NCBI GenBank assembly: GCA_016919605.1
Contig: JACXTQ010000217.1
Location: 1-9,708, forward strand
Source of the DNA: Methylovulum sp.
Lineage (GTDB): Bacteria > Pseudomonadota > Gammaproteobacteria > Methylococcales > Methylomonadaceae
Length of the DNA: 9,708 nucleotides
Reading direction: 5' to 3'
The notes below the pieces were generated by a model. It saw only the letters and a program-made list of their open reading frames with translations, ran no database searches and was not told the DNA's origin. The translations under genes and the position numbers were made by a program. Below are positions 4,726 through 9,708 of the stretch, in pieces; positions within the stretch are counted from its first letter, which is position 1, and each line of letters begins with the position of its first letter.

Positions 4726-6516
4726 ATGTATTTTAAGAGCGTTGAAATCAAGAATATTGGGGCTATTGGGCATATAAAAATAGAATTCCCCAAAGACGGG
4801 GAGCGTCCAAAGCCTGTTATCATTGTCGGAGAAAATGGTACTGGCAAGAGTATCTTGCTAGCCCATCTTGTTAATAGTTTGATTGCAGGAAAAGAGGATA
4901 TTTTCGATGATACGGAAGTTGAGCAAGGAAGAGTATATAAACAGAGAAGCTCTAGTTACATTAAATCAGGAGAACAGTATTCATATTCTTCGGTCAAGTT
5001 TGACTTTGAGGTTGAAGTTCAGGAGTGTCAATTACAAAGGCTAAAAGATAGTTCCACTAGCGAATTTGATTACGAACCTGTACAAAAAATATGGGATAAA
5101 ATACAACCTAATGATAGTTCGGTATTTTTATCAACATTTGATAAACATAAAACGGTGGTATCTGATTTTTATAAAAAGCAATGCTGTTTATATTTCCCAG
5201 TAAATCGCTTTGAAGAACCCGCATGGCTAAACATAGATAATCTTAAGTCCAAAGCCAATTACTCTGAACTCAAACGCATTTCAAGATATTCAAACAGAAA
5301 TATCATTTGCACATCGCCGTTAAAAAATAATAAAGATTGGTTGCTTGACCTTATTTTTGATCGTCAAACTTTTGAAATTCGAACGACCGACTTACAGATG
5401 CCTCAATTTACGCTTCCTGTATTTAATGGCTATAGTGGCCAAAGTTCAACGATATATGAAGCTGTGTTGCAAATTTTAAGGGTGATATTGAGAGAGGGTG
5501 GCAATATACGACTGGGTGCAGGAACAAGAAAAAACCGTCAGATTACAGTAATGAAAGATGAGCGGACTTGGGTTCCCAATTTATTCCAGTTATCAACGGG
5601 TGAAATTCAGTTGCTAAACTTGTTTTTTTCCATTGTACGAGATTATGATTTGTCGGAAGGTCCGTTCAATGACCTAAGTGATATTAAGGGTATAGTCATC
5701 ATTGATGAAATCGACTCGCATCTACACACGAGCCATCAAAAAGAAGTTTTGCCGGAATTGATTGCATTGTTTCCAAATGTGCAATTTACTATAACGACAC
5801 ATTCCCCGCTATTTCTCATGGGTATGGAGCAAAAATTTGACAGTGAACATTTTATTATTTTCAATATGCCAAATGGGGAGCAAGTCGCGGCGGCTGATTT
5901 CTCAGAATTTAATGCAGCGTATGACGCTTTCAAGGAAACCACAAGGCATAGAGAAGAAATACAAACAGAGCTAGAACGCCATGCAAAACCCATTATTTTT
6001 GTTGAAGGGGATTACGATATTCGTTATCTAAGAAGAGCGGCTGAATGGCTGGACAAAAATGAAATTTTAAATAACGTTCAGCTTAAAGATGGAGATGGCT
6101 TCGGTAATCTTGATAAAATCTGGAAAAGCTATGACAACCCAATGTCTGCAAGTATCCCCAATAAGATTATCCTTCTTTATGATTGTGATACAAACAAACA
6201 AGACGCAAGCAAAAATCGTGTGTATAAAATAAAAATACCATCTAATGTGGATAACCCAATAGCTATTGGCATAGAAAATCTATTTTCCGTAGCAACCATC
6301 CAGAAAATAGAAGACCAAAATCCACAGTTTATTGATACACAAGAGCAGACTAATAAACGTGTTAGAGGTAAACCAATTACTATTCCAGCCACTAAATCGG
6401 TTAATAAAAATGAAAAGGGAAATATGTGTAATTGGTTATGTGAGCATGGAGCCGTTGATGATTTTGTAGGGTTCCAATCAGTATTTGATATTATTGAACC
6501 TATTATTAATAACTAA
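4726..6516 (+). CDS. ATPase-TOPRIM protein of the OLD / fused-PARIS type, candidate antiphage defence
   Basis: The 596 residues combine an SMC/ABC-type ATPase with a C-terminal TOPRIM-like nuclease domain. ATPase: Walker A GENGTGKS (35-42), signature LSTGE (289-293), Walker B IVIIDEID (323-330), H-loop TTHSP (H359). TOPRIM: IFVEGDYD (424-431, catalytic-type E427) and LLYDCD (483-488, D486 and D488), followed by GIENLF. ATG 4726 was preferred over TTG 4723 because AAGGA ends 5 bases before it. P2 OLD has a similar one-chain layout and length; fused AriAB of PARIS (ATPase plus DUF4435) is also similar. No UvrD-like helicase follows, which argues against a complete Gabija pair. The gene stands alone and is visibly AT-rich (sampled lines about 28-42% GC) against GC-rich neighbours, suggesting transfer. 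The antiphage role is inferred from the family. Confidence 0.85.
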   Translation: MYFKSVEIKNIGAIGHIKIEFPKDGERPKPVIIVGENGTGKSILLAHLVNSLIAGKEDIFDDTEVEQGRVYKQRSSSYIKSGEQYSYSSVKFDFEVEVQECQLQRLKDSSTSEFDYEPVQKIWDKIQPNDSSVFLSTFDKHKTVVSDFYKKQCCLYFPVNRFEEPAWLNIDNLKSKANYSELKRISRYSNRNIICTSPLKNNKDWLLDLIFDRQTFEIRTTDLQMPQFTLPVFNGYSGQSSTIYEAVLQILRVILREGGNIRLGAGTRKNRQITVMKDERTWVPNLFQLSTGEIQLLNLFFSIVRDYDLSEGPFNDLSDIKGIVIIDEIDSHLHTSHQKEVLPELIALFPNVQFTITTHSPLFLMGMEQKFDSEHFIIFNMPNGEQVAAADFSEFNAAYDAFKETTRHREEIQTELERHAKPIIFVEGDYDIRYLRRAAEWLDKNEILNNVQLKDGDGFGNLDKIWKSYDNPMSASIPNKIILLYDCDTNKQDASKNRVYKIKIPSNVDNPIAIGIENLFSVATIQKIEDQNPQFIDTQEQTNKRVRGKPITIPATKSVNKNEKGNMCNWLCEHGAVDDFVGFQSVFDIIEPIINN

Positions 6517-6846
6517 TTAGCGGCGTGGGTTTGATTGTGTCTTTTTGCAACTCAGCTTGTTGAGTCGATTTGTCACTTTTGTTAGGCTGATACTGCTTGC
6601 TGTTTTTATACCCGATACCCCTTAACCACATAATAATCGCATTAGGCTAAATACTGTAGAGACGTTGCATGGCAACGTTTTGATACCATAAACCTGATGG
6701 TAGTAAAATCGCCGCCATTTTCCAGCGTTAGGACGGATCGTGGTGTAGATAGGCGTTGCCTAATAACGGTGTGCTACCGCCGACCTTATTCTATGTTCCC
6801 TTAGTCGCTTTTAACTTGCCTCCTTACCATCCACCCCTCACTCCTG
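6517..6846. other. Intergenic region between the ATPase-TOPRIM and acyltransferase genes
   Basis: No gene is supported here. It contains the hairpin listed at 6662-6678, a second short dyad TACCAT/ATGGTA (6684-6689, 6697-6702) and a weak 5-bp dyad ACTCA/TGAGT near 6552. A rightward ORF starting at 6756 and overlapping the acyltransferase looks like an out-of-frame shadow. The promoter of the acyltransferase gene must lie here, but none could be fixed. Confidence 0.5.
6662..6678. terminator. Hairpin ACGTTGC-ATG-GCAACGT followed by T4
   Basis: A perfect 7-bp stem with a 3-nt loop is followed by a short T run (6678-6681), about 145 bp after the ATPase-TOPRIM stop. It could be a weak rightward terminator. 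The surrounding GTAGAGACGTTGC also resembles dispersed palindromic repeats known from other bacteria, so a repeat remnant is an equal alternative. Confidence 0.35.
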
Positions 6847-8910
6847 ATGATGAAGCTCTTACCCCCGCCGCCCCGCTTAGCCCGCACACCGCCCGCATCG
6901 GGGCATTTGGCCTATCTCGATGGCTTGCGGACGTTGGCGATTATTGCCGTGCTGGTCTACCACCAAGACAATGCTTGGCTACCGGGCGGCTATTTGGGCG
7001 TGGAAGTGTTTTTCGTCATCAGTGGCTTTATCATTACCCACCTATTATATAAGGAGTGGGCCGAGCGTCGGCGCATCGGCTTTGGGGCGTTTTACAGCAA
7101 ACGCTTTAAGCGCCTGTCGCCGTCGATGCTGGTGATGGCCTTGGCGGTGTCGGTGTGGTTGGTGTGGCGACACCCTGATAACAGCCTGCAAATCCGCACC
7201 GACTTGCCTTATGCCCTGGGTTTTATGGGCAATTTGCAGTATATCTTCGCCCAGCGGTCTTATTTTGAGACTATCGACCGCCCCGTGTTTGAGCATTTGT
7301 GGTCTTTAGGGGTGGAGTTCCAATTTTATTTGCTCTGGCCGTTGCTGTGCCTGTTCTGGTTCCGTTTGCCCGTGTGGGCGGCGGCGACTTTGCTGGTGGC
7401 GGGGGCTACGGCCAGCTATGGCTGGATGGCGGCCTTGTACCTGCATTTGCCGCCAGCTCAAGACCCGTCACGGCTTTATTTTGGCACTGACACACGGGTG
7501 GGGGCGTTTTTGGTCGGGGCGTTGGCGTGGCTGTGGGTGCGGGGGCGCAAACCGCCGCGTGAATTGCAGGGCTTGTCGGCGTTGCTGGCACTGGCGGTGT
7601 TTGAGGCGTTGCTATTGGCCTTGTACCTCTTGGACACTAACAACCTTTATCTTTATAAGGGCGGTTTTGCCGCCATCGCCGTATTGACCGCGTTGATGAT
7701 CGCTCATTGCCATCTGAGCCACCGTCATGACCCCTTAGCTTTACTGTTAGGCAATCCGCTGACTGCATGGCTGGGCGACCGTTCTTATGGCATTTACCTG
7801 TGGCATTGGCCGGTGTTCTGTTTAAGCTTGCCCTTTGTCGATGTGCCCTTAGAAGGCGGTAAGCTGTTTGCCCTGCGCTTGGCAGTGACGTTGGTCTGTG
7901 CGGAATTAAGCCACCGTCTGGTTGAAAAGCCCGTCCGCCAAGGCGCGTTAGGGCGTATCTGGCCAGCCTTTAACGGCGCACCGCGCCAACGCTGGCAAGC
8001 GGTGGGGGTGACGGCCCTATTATTGGGCGCAGGTATCTATGGCTGTGAGCGGCTAATCCGCGCCACCCAAGCCGCGTTTGTGCAAGCGGCGGCCGCCATG
8101 CCAGTCGCCGCCACCCGAATAGATGGCGAAGACGAGGCTATGCCGATACCGCCCGTGTTCGTGGCTTCGGTGCTGATAGCCAACCCGCCGCCGGTGTACC
8201 TGCACCGCGAATTTTCGCCGCCGTTCTTAGGCCCGCACATCGGCAAACCGGACGTAGTGATTGCCCGTGCCAGCGGCCATCTGCCCCCGCAAGTCGTCTG
8301 GGATAAAAACCCCGCCAACGGCTACATCCTACGGGTGCGTAACCACCCCAAAGCCAAGGCCGCGTATTTGGCGATAGGCGATTCGGTGATGGTCGGGGCG
8401 GCGGCGGAATTGCTCAGGCAAAAGCCGGATTTAATGATGGATGCCAAAGTCGGGCGGCAATTGGTCGAAGCCGTGCCATTGCTGGGCAGCGCCGACCAAG
8501 CCCAAGCCAGCACGGTACTGGTGCATCTGGGCAACAACGGCCCGTTTAACCAAGCGCAAGTCAATAAGCTGGTCAATAGCCTGAAAAACGGCCAACGGCT
8601 GGTGCTGGTCAACCTGAAACTGCCGCGCAATTACGAAGCCACCAACAACCGCATCCTAGAAAAAGCCGCCGAACATCCCGGGGTCAAGCTGGTCAACTGG
8701 CGCTCGGTCGGGCTGGCCGCCAAAGACGTGTTCGCCAGTGACGGCCTGCACCTGACCGCCAAAGGCATCCGCCTCTACACGCAAACCCTGCTTAAAGCCC
8801 TAACCGAAGCCGACCACACCCCACCCACCGCATCAGCACCGCCCAAGCCATTGACCGAAGCCTCGGTGGGGCGTGGGGTATTGGCGGCGGGGGTAGGGCG
8901 GGTTAATTGA
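6847..8910 (+). CDS. OafA/YrhL-type membrane acyltransferase with SGNH domain
   Basis: The 687 residues join an acyltransferase-3 membrane domain (about 20-400, roughly ten or more hydrophobic segments) to a periplasmic SGNH-hydrolase-like domain (about 500-655). Acyltransferase landmarks are YLDGLRTLAIIAVLVYH (23-39, H39), GGYLGVEVFFVISGFIIT (47-64), RFKRLSPSM (86-94), FEHLWSLGVEFQFY (148-161), GDRSYGIYLWHWP (310-322) and VEKPVR (359-364). SGNH landmarks are IGDSV (510-514, S513), LGNNG (561-565) and SDGLHLT (631-637, D632 and H635). Such proteins move acetyl or other acyl groups across the membrane onto O-antigen, exopolysaccharide or peptidoglycan; the acceptor here is unknown. It ends in a Pro/Ala/Gly-rich tail. 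ATG 6847 (or 6850) is the only ATG start after an upstream in-frame stop, but it has no ribosome site. The gene is apparently monocistronic. Confidence 0.93.
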   Translation: MMKLLPPPPRLARTPPASGHLAYLDGLRTLAIIAVLVYHQDNAWLPGGYLGVEVFFVISGFIITHLLYKEWAERRRIGFGAFYSKRFKRLSPSMLVMALAVSVWLVWRHPDNSLQIRTDLPYALGFMGNLQYIFAQRSYFETIDRPVFEHLWSLGVEFQFYLLWPLLCLFWFRLPVWAAATLLVAGATASYGWMAALYLHLPPAQDPSRLYFGTDTRVGAFLVGALAWLWVRGRKPPRELQGLSALLALAVFEALLLALYLLDTNNLYLYKGGFAAIAVLTALMIAHCHLSHRHDPLALLLGNPLTAWLGDRSYGIYLWHWPVFCLSLPFVDVPLEGGKLFALRLAVTLVCAELSHRLVEKPVRQGALGRIWPAFNGAPRQRWQAVGVTALLLGAGIYGCERLIRATQAAFVQAAAAMPVAATRIDGEDEAMPIPPVFVASVLIANPPPVYLHREFSPPFLGPHIGKPDVVIARASGHLPPQVVWDKNPANGYILRVRNHPKAKAAYLAIGDSVMVGAAAELLRQKPDLMMDAKVGRQLVEAVPLLGSADQAQASTVLVHLGNNGPFNQAQVNKLVNSLKNGQRLVLVNLKLPRNYEATNNRILEKAAEHPGVKLVNWRSVGLAAKDVFASDGLHLTAKGIRLYTQTLLKALTEADHTPPTASAPPKPLTEASVGRGVLAAGVGRVN

Positions 8911-8991
8911 GGGGGGAATGGGCGGGTATTGGTTTATTGGGTGTAATACGCTTGCGCCTTACGGAATACGCGTTATATTTGGATTAGGTTA

Positions 8992-9708
8992 TTATCTGTT
9001 CATTCCATACTGAGAGTCGGTGGTGGAATGTGTCACTTGAGAAACTGTATTGAATACAAAATCAGAATAGTCCCCCACAGAAACATTGGTTTTTATATCT
9101 GCCTGAATCCACGCGTCATAAACGGCTTTCTTTATATCTATCCCCGGATCATAATTATCAATCGCAATAATCATAACCCGGCGTTGCGAAGAGGTGTCGT
9201 TTGGGGTAGATACTGTACTGTTGCTATTAAATTTGCCTAAATTTAAGGTATATAAACCAGGCTGCAAGGGCATATTTGGGTTGGATCTAGCATTTAAATG
9301 GCTTCTAATCCAAGCCATTAAACGATCGCCACGCTCGTTAGCACGTTCCGATTCTGTTTTATTGTTCCCTTCCATTGATGCCATTCCTACGGCTATCAAG
9401 TCTTTTCTTTGTGGCAATTGCAGGGCAAGATTGAGGTCGTTAAGCACTTGCTCTACAGCTTGCTCCCTATCGTTAACGGTGACTTTTTCCGTATCACCAA
9501 ATTTCCATTTAAATTCTTGGGTTAAAATAAAAAATGTAAACCACGCCTTTCCATTATTAGTTTTTACCTCATAGTGAGATGAACTTACTTCTTGAGGTAA
9601 AAGTTTATCACTACGTGCTTGATGGGTTTTGGTGATATAATCTGAAATACGGAGTTCCTGTTCAGCCTGCGCGACTGTTTTTGCCAAAGGATGCAGTGGA
9701 AAAGACAA
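8992..9708 (-). CDS. OmpA-C-like protein, 5'-truncated by the window edge
   Basis: The last 238 codons are visible; the gene continues past the right edge. Codons 103-183 resemble the OmpA/MotB peptidoglycan-binding fold: a hydrophobic strand DLIAVGMASMEG, a helix ERANERGDRLMAWIRSHL, then YTLNLGKF and the closing strand SQRRVMIIAID, which matches the usual (N/Q)RRVEI end. At the place of the GHTDxxG motif the sequence reads GMASMEG, so the Asp that contacts diaminopimelate in typical OmpA domains is Ser (codon 9376-9378), while the Arg of the following helix appears retained. A polar tail of about 55 residues follows the domain. Codon use is AT-richer than in the acyltransferase. The family call rests on pattern only. 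It converges with the acyltransferase gene, leaving about 80 bp without a clear terminator. Confidence 0.55.
   Translation of the reverse strand: MSFPLHPLAKTVAQAEQELRISDYITKTHQARSDKLLPQEVSSSHYEVKTNNGKAWFTFFILTQEFKWKFGDTEKVTVNDREQAVEQVLNDLNLALQLPQRKDLIAVGMASMEGNNKTESERANERGDRLMAWIRSHLNARSNPNMPLQPGLYTLNLGKFNSNSTVSTPNDTSSQRRVMIIAIDNYDPGIDIKKAVYDAWIQADIKTNVSVGDYSDFVFNTVSQVTHSTTDSQYGMNR

Noticed and set aside
4726..6516. Complete Gabija system
   Set aside because: The ATPase-TOPRIM part fits GajA in outline, but the next gene is a membrane acyltransferase and no UvrD-like GajB is present.
6570..6625. Possible third copy of the duplicated upstream element before the acyltransferase gene
   Set aside because: Only CACTTTT and TTTTTATA are similar, and their spacing differs by about 11 bases from the other two copies; likely chance in AT-rich sequence.
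6756..7052. Rightward 98-codon ORF overlapping the acyltransferase start
   Set aside because: Different frame from the conserved acyltransferase domain, no ribosome site and no recognisable motif.

Overview
The window looks like a chromosomal segment of a gammaproteobacterium. The support is a type I-F CRISPR array, a proteobacterial-type glutamate racemase, and dispersed palindromic repeats of a kind common in such genomes. A methanotroph-like (Methylococcales) source is possible, but the sequence does not prove it. Most genes are moderately GC-rich. One gene (4726-6516) is clearly AT-rich and is probably a horizontal acquisition.

Layout. Positions 1-188 are the leader end of a type I-F CRISPR array transcribed leftward, followed by an AT-rich leader (189 to about 320) with a perfect match to the IHF consensus. 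No cas gene is visible; any would lie off the left edge or elsewhere. A small MORN-repeat ORF (353-589, +) with an uncertain or broken 5' end converges on the glutamate racemase murI (594-1397, -) with only 4 bp between stop codons. Positions 1398-1970 are non-coding and packed with palindromes. They include a 344-bp inverted-repeat, MITE-like unit (1620-1963) with a second palindromic repeat nested inside it, and a truncated third arm beside it. Next comes an uncharacterised exported protein with an SGGAHCC motif (1971-2876, -).

The centre holds a Rv2525c-like (DUF1906) glycoside-hydrolase-fold protein with a C-terminal SH3 domain (3328-4218, +) and an ATPase-TOPRIM protein of the OLD/PARIS-like type (4726-6516, +). 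Each is preceded by a diverged copy of the same element of about 150 bp. Its conserved blocks keep nearly identical spacing in the two copies, which lie 1290 bp apart. This is the most unusual structure in the window. The ATPase-TOPRIM gene, close to a CRISPR array and of foreign base composition, is a good candidate for a single-gene antiphage defence system, but that is inference.

The right end holds an OafA-type membrane acyltransferase with a C-terminal SGNH domain (6847-8910, +), probably modifying surface polysaccharide or peptidoglycan. At the window edge is the 3' part of an OmpA-C-like gene (8992-9708, -) whose expected peptidoglycan-binding Asp appears to be replaced by Ser. Several products (racemase, DUF1906-SH3, acyltransferase, OmpA-like) relate to the cell envelope, but they are in separate transcription units and no shared operon is evident.
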